A stretch of 64,000 nt of DNA from Xenorhabdus budapestensis (lineage in GTDB: Bacteria > Pseudomonadota > Gammaproteobacteria > Enterobacterales > Enterobacteriaceae): the NCBI RefSeq assembly GCF_002632465.1, contig NZ_NIBS01000018.1, forward strand, positions 1 to 64,000. Direction: 5' to 3'. Under the pieces are notes generated by a model that worked only from the letters and a program-made list of their open reading frames with translations, did not search any database and had not been told where the DNA came from. Positions 50,950 to 60,971 of the stretch are shown piece by piece. The translations under genes and the position numbers were made by a program. Each line of letters opens with the position of its first letter. The first letter of the stretch is position 1.

Positions 50950-52719
50950 TTATCCCTGTTTATTTATCCAAAAATCCCGTTTGGCTTTTTGTAATTTTTC
51001 ATAAGTATTTAATAACGCCTGATGGGCTGGTAATGCTTTTAATTCTGAATCGACAGACCATAATCTGTAGAAACAGTTTTTACCGTTAATGGCTGAAGAT
51101 GCAGCATCTACCGCTTCCTGACCGTACATTTTGACAAAAGCCTGATGATATTGGTCTGGATCACGATCTTCTTCTTGGGTAAGCAATAGCAGGGTATGCA
51201 GGCAGCGATAATAATTTGCTCTTTCTGCTGTGAAGACAGAAGAATTGAAATCTTGTGTCCATTCAACCCATATCAGAGCCTGCTCCAGATCATTACCTGC
51301 CAGTGCCAGCATAGATTTCAGCTCACCAATGCGCAAGTTGCTCCAGCCGTTATCTTTACCCGCTGCAATTCCTAATAATTCACGAACGCGGGTAAAATCA
51401 TCCAGCCCTTCTTCGTCTATTTGTTCAAGGAAGGCAAGGTATTCTTCCGGTTGCCACTGGCTATCCGGCAAGGCCAGAATGGTTTCACGCAGGTGAGTTC
51501 CCATCGTATTATTGGCAATGTACAGATCTTCAACTGGGTAAATATCTGACATACTTGGTATCAGAATACGGCAGGCATAAACACCAAGATGCTCATAATC
51601 AGTAATATAAACTTCTGCATCCAGCGAATTGAAAATGCCCATCAAAGTTGCGAATTCTACTTCTGTTGTACCGCTGAAATCCCAATCAGCAAATTCATAA
51701 TCAGCATTTTGTTTGAACAGATCCCAACTAATTGCGCCGCTTGAATCAATAAAGTGAGTTTCCAGATTTGTGTGTTCAGAAACCTCTTCATCATCGAAAC
51801 TTGGTGGTGTAAAGACATCAAGATCTTTCAGACTGCGGCCTTGTAAAAGTTCTGTCACGGTACGTTCTAACGCAACACCGAAATCAGGGTGAGCGCCGAA
51901 AGAGGCAAAACATGTGCCGTTGTTGGGGTTGAACAGTACAACGCAGATCACCGGGAATTGACCGCCCAGAGAAGCATCATAGCAATAGAGTGGGAAACCT
52001 TCTTCCTGCAATTTATTGACTGATGCAACAACACCAGGGTAGCGCTCCATCACAGTTTGTGGAATTTCAGGCAAACTAATGCATTCTGCAATAATGCGGT
52101 TTTTCACATAGCGCTCGAATACTTCGGATAGCCCCTGAACACGAGCTTCATTTACGGTATTACCCGCTGACATACCGTTTGAAACATACAAATTCCCAAC
52201 GATATTCATTGGAATATAAACGGTTTCATTATCGGATTGACGAGTGAATGGTAGTGTGCAGATACCACGCTCTTTATTACCGGATTGCAAATCAATCAAC
52301 TGACTGCCACAAAGTTCGTTGGCAGGATTGTAAAAACGGTGTAAACGTTCGTCCAGAATACCTTCTGGCAAGGAATCATCTTCTGGCAGAGGGAACCACT
52401 TTTCGTTTGGATAATGAACGAATTCGCTTTTGGCAATCGTATTCCCAAGATAAAAATCAGCGAAAAAATAATTTGTTGATAGACGCTCAAAGTATTCACC
52501 TAACGCAGAGGCTAACGCTGCTTTTTTACTGGCTCCCTTGCCGTTAGTAAAACACAATGGACAATCGCGATCGCGGATGTGCACTGACCAAACATTCGGA
52601 ACAGGATTTAGCCATGAGGCTTCTTCAATATTAAAGCCAAGAGAGTTCAGTTTATGCTGGAATTTATTAATTGAATCTTCTAGTGCGGCATCTTTGCCTG
52701 GGATATAGGTTTGCGTCAT
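50950..52719 (-). CDS. ycaO: YcaO domain protein
   Basis: A 589-residue soluble protein highly similar to E. coli YcaO (586). YcaO enzymes use ATP to activate peptide or thioamide backbones. The ATP-binding segments are in the N-terminal two thirds (GKGASKKAALASALGEYFER, VQGLSEVFERYVKNR, ALERTVTELLQGRSL). E. coli YcaO is linked to RimO-dependent beta-methylthiolation of ribosomal protein S12; this copy probably does the same. No azoline dehydrogenase or precursor-peptide genes lie nearby, so it does not belong to a natural-product cluster. Confidence 0.94.
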   Translation of the reverse strand: MTQTYIPGKDAALEDSINKFQHKLNSLGFNIEEASWLNPVPNVWSVHIRDRDCPLCFTNGKGASKKAALASALGEYFERLSTNYFFADFYLGNTIAKSEFVHYPNEKWFPLPEDDSLPEGILDERLHRFYNPANELCGSQLIDLQSGNKERGICTLPFTRQSDNETVYIPMNIVGNLYVSNGMSAGNTVNEARVQGLSEVFERYVKNRIIAECISLPEIPQTVMERYPGVVASVNKLQEEGFPLYCYDASLGGQFPVICVVLFNPNNGTCFASFGAHPDFGVALERTVTELLQGRSLKDLDVFTPPSFDDEEVSEHTNLETHFIDSSGAISWDLFKQNADYEFADWDFSGTTEVEFATLMGIFNSLDAEVYITDYEHLGVYACRILIPSMSDIYPVEDLYIANNTMGTHLRETILALPDSQWQPEEYLAFLEQIDEEGLDDFTRVRELLGIAAGKDNGWSNLRIGELKSMLALAGNDLEQALIWVEWTQDFNSSVFTAERANYYRCLHTLLLLTQEEDRDPDQYHQAFVKMYGQEAVDAASSAINGKNCFYRLWSVDSELKALPAHQALLNTYEKLQKAKRDFWINKQG

Positions 52720-52867
52720 CGTTATTCACTTCGATTTCTGTTAAGAATTGCATATCATACGAAGTTTTTTTTGTCTCCTCTATTTAATTCCAAAAATTAT
52801 TGTTAATTGGAGTTTATTTATTTCTCTTATACATACTAGAATAGCTTTTTTTACAAGAGGTTGAATA

Positions 52868-53911
52868 ATGAAAAAGATCAAAAAAACAGCAATAGCCAGT
52901 TTTTTGGCTTTAGTCAGTGGTTCTGCGTTTGCTTTACCAAACATTACTGTGTTGGCAACGGGGGGCACAATCGCTGGGGGTGGTGAATCTGCAACTCAGT
53001 CTAGTTATACTGCGGGTAAAGTAGGTGTTGATTCATTGCTGAATGCTGTTCCTGCTATTAAAAACATTGCTGATTTGAAAGGGGAGCAAGTTGTTAGCAT
53101 TGGTTCACAGGATATGAACGATCAGGTTTGGTTGACTCTGGCGAAAAAGATCAATGCCGATTGTGATAAAACCGACGGTTTTGTAATCACTCACGGTACT
53201 GACACTATGGAAGAGACCGCTTATTTCCTTGACTTGACTACTCAGTGCCGTAAACCAATCGTAATGGTTGGTGCGATGCGTCCATCAACTGCTCTGGGGG
53301 CTGATGGCCCATTGAACCTCTATAATGCAGTAGTTGTAGCAGCAGATAAAAATTCCTCAAACCGTGGTGTTTTGCTAGCTATGAATAACTCTGTTATTCA
53401 TGGTCGTGACATCAGCAAATTGAGCACTACGGAAGTTCAGGCATTCCAGGCAGTAAATGCGGGTTCACAGGGTTTTATTCATAACGGTAAAGTTAACTAC
53501 TACTCTGTTGCACCAGTAAGAGCTGATAAAGCTGTTTTTGATATCAGCAAACTGAACGAATTGCCAAAAGTCGGTATCGTTTATAACTACTCGAATGCTT
53601 CTGATCTGCCAGCAAAAGCATTTGTAGAAAATGGTTATAAAGGGATTATCAGTGCGGGTGTAGGTAACGGTAATATCTATAAATCCATTTTGGACACACT
53701 GGTTCAAGCAGCTAAAGATGGCGTTGTAGTTGTTCGCTCCAGCCGTATTCCTTTCGGTTACACTACTCAGAATGCTGAAGTTAATGACAGCAAATATGGT
53801 TTTGTAGCATCAGAACGTTTGAACCCGCAGAAAGCACGTGTTCTTCTGCAACTGGCTCTGACTGAAACTTCTGATCCAGCAAAAGTTCAGGCAATGTTTT
53901 CTAAATATTAA
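52868..53911 (+). CDS. ansB: L-asparaginase II, periplasmic
   Basis: A 347-residue type II asparaginase hydrolysing asparagine to aspartate and ammonia in the periplasm. A signal peptide ends near GSAFA/LPNITVLA. The two catalytic threonines are in TGGTIAGG and in THGTDTMEET, followed by KPIVMVGAMRPSTALGADGP. It is divergent from ycaO. In E. coli ansB is elsewhere and responds to CRP and FNR; no clear CRP or FNR box was found upstream here. Confidence 0.96.
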   Translation: MKKIKKTAIASFLALVSGSAFALPNITVLATGGTIAGGGESATQSSYTAGKVGVDSLLNAVPAIKNIADLKGEQVVSIGSQDMNDQVWLTLAKKINADCDKTDGFVITHGTDTMEETAYFLDLTTQCRKPIVMVGAMRPSTALGADGPLNLYNAVVVAADKNSSNRGVLLAMNNSVIHGRDISKLSTTEVQAFQAVNAGSQGFIHNGKVNYYSVAPVRADKAVFDISKLNELPKVGIVYNYSNASDLPAKAFVENGYKGIISAGVGNGNIYKSILDTLVQAAKDGVVVVRSSRIPFGYTTQNAEVNDSKYGFVASERLNPQKARVLLQLALTETSDPAKVQAMFSKY

Positions 53912-53927
53912 TTCCTGATCCAAGCAT

Positions 53928-53957
53928 ACAGAAAGACGGTTAAAAACGTCTTTCTGT
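53928..53957. terminator. Bidirectional terminator between ansB and the NRPS gene
   Basis: An 11-bp stem (ACAGAAAGACG with CGTCTTTCTGT) lies between the two convergent stop codons. Confidence 0.8.
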
Positions 53958-53981
53958 ATTGTGTAAAATATAAACTCTACG

Positions 53982-56900
53982 CTATGACAAAAAACCTATT
54001 TGTTTCCAGTAAGCAAGATAACGTCTTAGGAGATCACTATCTATTGGTGTGTATATAACGGGTGTCTCTAGTGCTGATTTTGTATTTTTTGCGTCATATG
54101 CTGGCATATTTTCGTAAACTTCCCATCGTGTGAGTTCACCGTAAACTTTTTCGGATAACATGGGCAGTAATGGTAGCAGCGGGTTATCTGTCAGCTTTTG
54201 ATCTGTTTCTAATTTTTTTAGCCACTCAGAATAATGCATGCCTTTGAGGTGATAACCACACTGATTAATTAATTCAAAGAATGGATTTAAATCGACAGAT
54301 TGCTTATTGTCAGGTGAAACTAGGTGATATGCTTTTCCCAAATTACGGTTATTGCGAGAGATATCAAGTAAGAGTTGGCTGACATAATTAACTGGAACGA
54401 ACTCTTGTCGTTGATTGGCTAATAGTGGATAAGCTTTAATCATTATACAACCTTTGACCAACCTAGAGATAAAATCGTTGGGGTTACCTACTCCGGTCAG
54501 GCTATCTCCCATGATAAAACCAGGACGATATACCGCAAGAGGTATTCCTCTGTCTCTGGCCTGCCATATTATCTGCTCAACAACCCACTGACTTTGTGAA
54601 TATCCTGAATCATATTTTAAGTGTGTCAAGTAAGGTGTTATATCGTTATCTTCATATATTCTGGGTACAGGAGAGAAAAGGCTGGCGGGGCCAAAAACAG
54701 AAAGAGTAGATACATAGTGTAAGGGCTTTGTTTTTTTGCTAACAGTAAAGCGTAATACATTTAGTGTTCCCAAAATATTGCCAGAATAATGCGCAGAATA
54801 AGGCTGAATATAATTTACATGTGCAGCCAAATGAAAAATAACATCACATTCTGTAGAGAGTTGATCATAAATTTGTTGGCTCAAGGCTAATTGAGGTTTG
54901 ATAAGATCACTGGCAATAACTTGTAATCGTGAGAGAAATTCTTCTTTCCATAGACCATATTGATTTAGATTTTTCTTAACTCGCGTTAGGGCAGCTTCAT
55001 CATTGTCTGCACGTACTAGACAAATGACCTTATTAATTTCTGTTTGTAACAACAAATCACGCAAGAAAAACGCGCCTAAAAATCCGGTTGCTCCGGTTAG
55101 TAATACTCGTCCTGAGTCTGAATTGAGCCATGGTTGGGGTGATTGAGATAATGGCTGAATATCTGAAGGGATTATGCCATCTTGAAGCATAATAGCGCAT
55201 AAATCAGCGAGATTGTTCTTGTTTTGTTGTAGGCTTGTTACTAATTTTCTTGGTGTGGGTGATTCATATAAGAGTTGAACGGGTAAAGCTCGCTGCATCT
55301 TGTTCCCGAGTTCAATAATAAGTCTGGCTGCTTGTAATGAACTACCGCCTAACTGGAAGAAATCGCTATCTAACGTAATATCGTAATTATCTAAGATTTG
55401 ACTCCAAATATTCAAAACGATTAATTCCTCTTCGCTCATTTCAGTATTTAGTTGAGACAGCAATTGTTGTTTTTGATTCTTCGAATATTCCGCTAGTAAA
55501 TGAGCTCTATCCATTTTACTATTTAGGGTAAGAGGAATATATTCAACAACGACAAGCCGGGGGTGCATATAATCAGGTAAATGATGACTCACCCATTGAG
55601 CAAGTGTTTGTTTGGAGAAAGTCTCCGATTCTTTAGGAACGATAAAAGCAATTAAGTAGGGTTCTGTATTCTCTTTTTTTACTACGCATACCGCCGCTGA
55701 TTGTAGCAATTGGCTTTTCAATAGTTGAGTTTCTACCTCTTCAATTTCGATACGATGTCCGCGTATTTTTATCTGATTATCTATCCGTCCTGCATACATA
55801 TAAGCACCATCAGAACGTTTCCAGCCTAAATCACCGGTTTTGTATATTCTTTTTAATTGGTTATTTTTCCCAACGTCAATCATAATGAAACGTTGAGCGT
55901 TAATTTCTGGACGATTCCAATAACTACGGGCTAAACCCTCGCCTGCAAGATATATCTCACCTATTTGATTTGGTGCAACAGGTTGTTGTTGGTCATCTAA
56001 AATATAGATATCAGCATTAGCAATTGACTTTCCTATTGGTACACTATCTTCTGTTAATTCGTTTAACGTGGCTTCATAGGTTAGGGCCATGATGGTACTT
56101 TCAGTGGGGCCATAGCAGTTTATGAAATGTTGGGGAGGTGTGAATTGTAAAACTTGGCGTAAAACATGTGGATTTAGTGTTTCACCACCTACGAGAAGGT
56201 AACGTAATTGACGAAATGCTTCAGGACATGTTTGAGCAGTTAAGTGGAATAAAGTGGTCGTCATAATCAGGCAATTCACGGAAAACTTTTCCAATGTGGC
56301 TTTAAATCTATAAGGATCAATAATTATTTTTCTTGGAATAACAACTATTGAGGCTCCATTTAATAATGTTATCCAGATCTCGAACAGATAAACATCAAAT
56401 GTAGGATTGCAAATAGAGGCCATTATATCCGTAGCAGTTAAATTGATATCAGTTGGATTAATAACGAAGCGGAGAATACCGCGAGCTTCAATTTCAACTG
56501 CTTTGGGGGTTCCAGTAGTTCCAGAAGTGAATAAAATATGGGAGCGATGGTTTTTTCCTCTATGAATATTAGGAAGATCTTCAGTCTTTGAAATTTCCAG
56601 TATATTTTGATTAATAATAACGAAATTTGTTGGTAAGGTGCGATCTTGATATTGGTGAGTTGTTAATGTCAGATTTATTTGCAAATCTTGTAACATAAAA
56701 CATAGCCTGTTATCAGGCATGGCAGGATCGAGAGGAACACAACTTCCACCTGCCATTAGAATGGCAACTTGACTAATGACTTGTTCGATTCCGGGTTCCA
56801 GTAAAATAGCAACGGGAGTTTCATATTTCACACCCAGATTATATAAGTGTAATGCCAATGATTGTGCTTGATGGACTAATTCTCGGTAACTGATTGTACG

Positions 56901-57038
56901 TTCTTCTGTAATTATTGCATGGTGGTCAGGATTTTCTGAAGTTTTTTGTATAAGAATATTAATTAAATCACAGTCAGTAGGAGGTTTCGATTTACTTTCG
57001 AAATTATGGAGAGTGGTATTTATCATTGTGTGAATCAT
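53982..57038 (-). CDS. Single-module NRPS-like A-T-R protein
   Basis: A 1018-residue stand-alone adenylation-thiolation-reductase protein. The start is ATG 57038 (AAGGA at 6 nt); a GTG five codons earlier is less likely. Residues below count from the ATG. The A domain (~30-515) has A3 ILFTSGTTGTPK (~168), A4 FDVYLFEIW, A5 NCYGPTEST (~308), A7 YKTGDLG (~399), A8 GRIDNQIKIRGHRIE and A10 Lys in NSKMDR. The T domain has FFQLGGSSLQ (carrier Ser ~566). The R domain (~644-1018) has the NADPH motif VLLTGATGFLGAFF, but its GYxxSKW motif reads GYSQSQW, with Gln for the expected Lys. There is no condensation, thioesterase, MbtH or phosphopantetheinyl transferase nearby. Such enzymes load one acid and release it as an aldehyde or alcohol. 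My signature reading D-V-F-I-L-G-C-I-M-K hints at a hydrophobic amino acid but is not diagnostic. Confidence 0.9.
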   Translation of the reverse strand: MIHTMINTTLHNFESKSKPPTDCDLINILIQKTSENPDHHAIITEERTISYRELVHQAQSLALHLYNLGVKYETPVAILLEPGIEQVISQVAILMAGGSCVPLDPAMPDNRLCFMLQDLQINLTLTTHQYQDRTLPTNFVIINQNILEISKTEDLPNIHRGKNHRSHILFTSGTTGTPKAVEIEARGILRFVINPTDINLTATDIMASICNPTFDVYLFEIWITLLNGASIVVIPRKIIIDPYRFKATLEKFSVNCLIMTTTLFHLTAQTCPEAFRQLRYLLVGGETLNPHVLRQVLQFTPPQHFINCYGPTESTIMALTYEATLNELTEDSVPIGKSIANADIYILDDQQQPVAPNQIGEIYLAGEGLARSYWNRPEINAQRFIMIDVGKNNQLKRIYKTGDLGWKRSDGAYMYAGRIDNQIKIRGHRIEIEEVETQLLKSQLLQSAAVCVVKKENTEPYLIAFIVPKESETFSKQTLAQWVSHHLPDYMHPRLVVVEYIPLTLNSKMDRAHLLAEYSKNQKQQLLSQLNTEMSEEELIVLNIWSQILDNYDITLDSDFFQLGGSSLQAARLIIELGNKMQRALPVQLLYESPTPRKLVTSLQQNKNNLADLCAIMLQDGIIPSDIQPLSQSPQPWLNSDSGRVLLTGATGFLGAFFLRDLLLQTEINKVICLVRADNDEAALTRVKKNLNQYGLWKEEFLSRLQVIASDLIKPQLALSQQIYDQLSTECDVIFHLAAHVNYIQPYSAHYSGNILGTLNVLRFTVSKKTKPLHYVSTLSVFGPASLFSPVPRIYEDNDITPYLTHLKYDSGYSQSQWVVEQIIWQARDRGIPLAVYRPGFIMGDSLTGVGNPNDFISRLVKGCIMIKAYPLLANQRQEFVPVNYVSQLLLDISRNNRNLGKAYHLVSPDNKQSVDLNPFFELINQCGYHLKGMHYSEWLKKLETDQKLTDNPLLPLLPMLSEKVYGELTRWEVYENMPAYDAKNTKSALETPVIYTPIDSDLLRRYLAYWKQIGFLS

Positions 57039-57400
57039 GATTATTCCTTTCACAAATAATTAATAATTGTCTTTATTTATATAGTTATATAGCAGGAGGT
57101 TTATTATTTTTTTACTGTATCAATTATCGATAAATAATTTACGCTGAATGGCTTTGGCGGGTATTACACATAATTTGATATTCATGTTTCTATTAAATCA
57201 TATGAATTCAAATAACGAAAACAGAATTTTTAATCTGAAATAATTAGTTTTTTATTGGACAGATTAATATTTTGACTACAAGCAGAATGACCTAACCGCA
57301 AGTTAACAATAATCTGGTAATAACCATTGCAGAGGCAGAGCGGGAATGATAAAACCAATACGTCCGATTTTTATTGTATCCATAATGATAGGGTGAGTTA
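57039..57400. promoter_or_regulatory. Divergent control region between the A-T-R gene and serC
   Basis: A 362-bp AT-rich interval expected to hold promoters in both directions. I could not fix individual promoter elements and see no gene in it. Confidence 0.45.
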
Positions 57401-58489
57401 ATGAGTCAGGTATATAATTTCAGTGCTGGCCCAGCCATGTTGCCAGCAGAAGTATTACGTCGTGCGGAACAAGAGCTTTGCAACTGGTATGGATTGGGAA
57501 CGTCGGTTATGGAGATCAGTCATCGCAGTAAAGAGTTTATCGCTGTTGCAACTGAAGCAGAAAAAGATCTCCGGGATTTATTATCGATACCTGATAATTA
57601 TAAGGTGCTATTTTGTCATGGTGGTGCCCGAGGCCAGTTTTCAGCATTGCCATTGAATTTACTTGGTAATAAAACGTCAGCAGATTATATCGTTGGTGGT
57701 TATTGGGCTGAAAGTGCGGCTAAAGACGCAGAAAAATATTGTACACCTAATGTCATTAACATCCTGACCGAAACAGATGGCATTAAAAGTGTGAAGCCAA
57801 TGAGTGAATGGGCTTTAAGTAGGGATGCTGCTTATGTTCATTATTGCCCAAATGAAACTATTGATGGCATTGCAATTTTTGAAGAGCCGGATTTTGGCGA
57901 TGATAAGATTGTAGTTGCCGATTATTCTTCAACCATTCTTTCTGCACCAATTGATGTAAGCCGTTATGGTGTTATTTATGCGGGCGCTCAGAAAAACATC
58001 GGGCCGGCAGGGATTACGGCTGTGATTATCCGTGAAGATTTGTTGGGTAAAGCGCATCAGCACACCCCGTCCATTCTGGACTATACCGTACAGGCTAATT
58101 ATGACTCTATGTATAATACGCCACCGACATTTGCATGGTATCTCTCTGGTATGGTGTTCAAGTGGTTGAAAGAACAAGGTGGTTTGCAGGAAATCAAAAA
58201 ACGTAATTATGCAAAAGCTGAAAGCCTGTATCAGGCTATCGATAATAGTAACCTGTATATCAACCGTGTTGCATCGCAAAACCGCTCTATCATGAATGTG
58301 CCATTCCAGTTGGCAAATCCGGCTCTGGATGGCAAATTTCTGGAAGAAGCTTATGCACAAGGATTACATGCTTTGAAAGGGCATAAAGTCGCGGGAGGAG
58401 CCAGAGCCTCAATCTATAACGCGATGCCTTATGAAGGTGTTCAGGCATTGGTCGAGTTTATGGCTGATTTTGAGCGCCGCAACGCATAA
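57401..58489 (+). CDS. serC: Phosphoserine aminotransferase
   Basis: A 362-residue PLP enzyme for serine and pyridoxine biosynthesis. The start is [34 protein letters not shown] follows, and the PLP-binding Lys is in [14 protein letters not shown]. It heads serC-aroA, a pairing conserved in enterobacteria, with 94 bp between them. Confidence 0.98.
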   Translation: MSQVYNFSAGPAMLPAEVLRRAEQELCNWYGLGTSVMEISHRSKEFIAVATEAEKDLRDLLSIPDNYKVLFCHGGARGQFSALPLNLLGNKTSADYIVGGYWAESAAKDAEKYCTPNVINILTETDGIKSVKPMSEWALSRDAAYVHYCPNETIDGIAIFEEPDFGDDKIVVADYSSTILSAPIDVSRYGVIYAGAQKNIGPAGITAVIIREDLLGKAHQHTPSILDYTVQANYDSMYNTPPTFAWYLSGMVFKWLKEQGGLQEIKKRNYAKAESLYQAIDNSNLYINRVASQNRSIMNVPFQLANPALDGKFLEEAYAQGLHALKGHKVAGGARASIYNAMPYEGVQALVEFMADFERRNA

Positions 58490-58498
58490 TCATTTTAT

Positions 58499-58525
58499 TA
58501 TCGGGAGGGATAAAACTTCCCGATA
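58499..58525 (+). other. Hairpin in the serC-aroA intercistronic region
   Basis: TATCGGGAG pairs with CTTCCCGATA (one mismatch or bulge), 10 bp after the serC stop. With no T-run it is likely an mRNA stabiliser or partial attenuator rather than a terminator. Confidence 0.5.
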
Positions 58526-58583
58526 TAAACCTATCTCATCAATTAAAAATACAACGTGTCACCAACCGGAGATCCCGCTGTTT

Positions 58584-59867
58584 ATGCAATCCCTGACGTT
58601 ACAACCTATATCTCGCATTAATGGAACTATTAATTTACCCGGCTCCAAAAGTGTTTCCAACCGTGCATTGTTACTTGCTGCGTTTGCTAAAGGGACAACT
58701 TATCTGACTAATTTATTAGATAGTGATGATATTCGCTATATGCTTAATGCGTTGACAGAATTGGGTATTTCCTATCGTTTGTCAGATGATAGAACTGTCT
58801 GTGAAGTGGATGGTATTGGCGGGATTATAACCGGTAAAAATGGACTGGAGCTATTCTTGGGGAATGCAGGAACAGCAATGCGCCCACTGGCTGCTGCATT
58901 ATGTCTGGGGCATAACGATATTATTCTGACTGGTGAACCACGGATGAAAGAACGTCCCATCGGTCATTTAGTGGATTCCTTACGTCAAGGTGGGGCTCAA
59001 ATAGATTATCTTGAACAAGAAAATTACCCTCCGTTGCGTATCAAAGGAAGTTTTTCTGGTGGAAAAGTTGTTGTAGATGGCAGTGTTTCCAGTCAATTTC
59101 TGACCGCTTTATTGATGGCTGCACCTTTGGCATTGAATGACACTGAAATTCATATTCAAGGAGATTTGGTTTCTAAGCCTTACATCAATATTACACTGGC
59201 ATTGATGAACAGTTTTGGTGTGGCAGTGGAAAACGATCAATATCAAGTTTTTCGTGTTAAGGGACAACAGCAGTACCAATCACCGGGGCATTATCTGGTT
59301 GAAGGTGATGCTTCATCTGCATCTTATTTTCTTGCTGCCGCTGCGATCAAAGGTGGCACAGTTCGTGTTACAGGTATTGGCAAAAACAGCTTGCAGGGTG
59401 ATACGAAGTTCGCAAATGTGTTGGAGAAAATGGGCGCTACCATACGTTGGGGGAATGATTTTGTAGAATGCGAGCGTGGCGTATTGTTTGGCATCGATAT
59501 GGACATGAATGCGATTCCTGATGCTGCTATGACCATTGCGACAACTGCACTGTTTGCCAAAGGTGAAACCACTATACGTAATATTTATAACTGGCGGGTA
59601 AAAGAAACTGATCGCCTTAATGCCATGGCGACTGAGCTGCGTAAAGTTGGTGCTGAAGTAGAAGAAGGGTATGATTACATACGCATTGTTCCACCGGAAA
59701 AACTGAAGTTTGCTGAAATTAAAACCTATAACGATCATCGCGTTGCGATGTGTTTTTCATTAGTTGCTTTTTCGGATACTCCAGTGACTATCCTTGATCC
59801 TGGCTGTACAGCGAAAACATTCCCTGATTATTTCAAACAACTTGAATCCATCAGCTGTTCCCAATAG
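58584..59867 (+). CDS. aroA: 3-phosphoshikimate 1-carboxyvinyltransferase (EPSP synthase)
   Basis: AroA joins PEP to shikimate 3-phosphate on the chorismate pathway. It is 427 residues, as in E. coli, from ATG 58584 ([20 protein letters not shown]). The active-site blocks [31 protein letters not shown] and [17 protein letters not shown] are intact, and the last catalytic region is [14 protein letters not shown] longer frame from 58431 overlaps serC and is rejected. Confidence 0.97.
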   Translation: MQSLTLQPISRINGTINLPGSKSVSNRALLLAAFAKGTTYLTNLLDSDDIRYMLNALTELGISYRLSDDRTVCEVDGIGGIITGKNGLELFLGNAGTAMRPLAAALCLGHNDIILTGEPRMKERPIGHLVDSLRQGGAQIDYLEQENYPPLRIKGSFSGGKVVVDGSVSSQFLTALLMAAPLALNDTEIHIQGDLVSKPYINITLALMNSFGVAVENDQYQVFRVKGQQQYQSPGHYLVEGDASSASYFLAAAAIKGGTVRVTGIGKNSLQGDTKFANVLEKMGATIRWGNDFVECERGVLFGIDMDMNAIPDAAMTIATTALFAKGETTIRNIYNWRVKETDRLNAMATELRKVGAEVEEGYDYIRIVPPEKLKFAEIKTYNDHRVAMCFSLVAFSDTPVTILDPGCTAKTFPDYFKQLESISCSQ

Positions 59868-60090
59868 ATTTCAAGCCGTATCGTGGTGGCCGAAAGGAAG
59901 AGTATATATTCATAGCGAAATTTGTTGATTAATTATGATGTATTTATTCCACTCATCTTCCGAGTAGGTATAATAAGGCATATTTTACTGCTTGCTAATT
60001 GAGCAATTTTTTGCATTCGTGGTTGTTCCGTTTGTTATGTCGGAAAGCAATGCTGAAAGCGCTATGCAAAGCCAAAAAGGAGGAAAATGA

Positions 60091-60777
60091 ATGACAGCAA
60101 TAGCCCCTGTAATTACCGTTGACGGGCCAAGTGGTGCAGGCAAGGGAACATTATGTCAGGCACTAGCTGAAGCATTGGATTGGCAATTGCTTGATTCAGG
60201 GGCCATTTATCGTGTGCTGGCACTGGCTTCAATCCACCATCAAGTGGATATCCGGTCTGAAGACTCACTGGTTCCTCTGGCTGCAAATCTGGATGTTTGT
60301 TTTGTCCCTGCAAATGGCAAGCTCAGAGTTATTCTTGAAGGTGAAGATGTCAGTAATGAAATCCGTACAGAAGTTGTGGGCAATACTGCTTCTCAGGCGG
60401 CAACATTCCCGCGTGTCCGTGAAGCATTGCTACGCCGGCAACGGGCTTTTCGTGTTGCTCCGGGCTTGATTGCTGATGGTCGTGATATGGGAACTGTCGT
60501 CTTTCCTGATGCACCAGTGAAGATTTTTCTTGATGCTAGTGCGGAAGAACGTGCCCGCAGGCGTATGTTGCAGTTGCAGGAAAAAGGTTTTAGTGTTAGT
60601 TTTGAAAACCTTTTGTCCGAGATACAAGAGCGAGATTTCCGCGACCGCAATCGGGCAGTTGCGCCATTAGTGCCTGCACAGGATGCATTGATCTTAGATT
60701 CGACCAGCATGTCTATCGAAGAAGTGATCGATAAAACACTGAGTTATGCGAAAAATACGTTAACATTACCTGTTTAA
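60091..60777 (+). CDS. cmk: Cytidylate kinase
   Basis: A 228-residue CMP/dCMP kinase. The P-loop is [16 protein letters not shown], the CMP-binding region contains [12 protein letters not shown], and the motif [20 protein letters not shown] follows. It lies upstream of rpsA, as in most enterobacteria. The ycaL gene found between aroA and cmk in E. coli is absent. Confidence 0.97.
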   Translation: MTAIAPVITVDGPSGAGKGTLCQALAEALDWQLLDSGAIYRVLALASIHHQVDIRSEDSLVPLAANLDVCFVPANGKLRVILEGEDVSNEIRTEVVGNTASQAATFPRVREALLRRQRAFRVAPGLIADGRDMGTVVFPDAPVKIFLDASAEERARRRMLQLQEKGFSVSFENLLSEIQERDFRDRNRAVAPLVPAQDALILDSTSMSIEEVIDKTLSYAKNTLTLPV

Positions 60778-60971
60778 ATTGCCTCTTTTCGCATGCAATA
60801 CTATTGCAACTGCACATCAAGACGATGTATATAGAATTCTGGTATGTGGGTAGTGAAATATGCTCGCATACCAAAACACCTTGTAACAAGGAATGTTGCG
60901 GGGTATGTAAAACAACCCCATTCGGCTGGATGCTAGATGGACGTTAATTTAAAACCTTGAAGATCATTAAA

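Noticed and set aside
50950-52719. YcaO as part of a thiazole/oxazole peptide cluster
   Set aside because: No precursor peptide, E1-like partner or dehydrogenase is nearby, and the protein closely matches the housekeeping YcaO.
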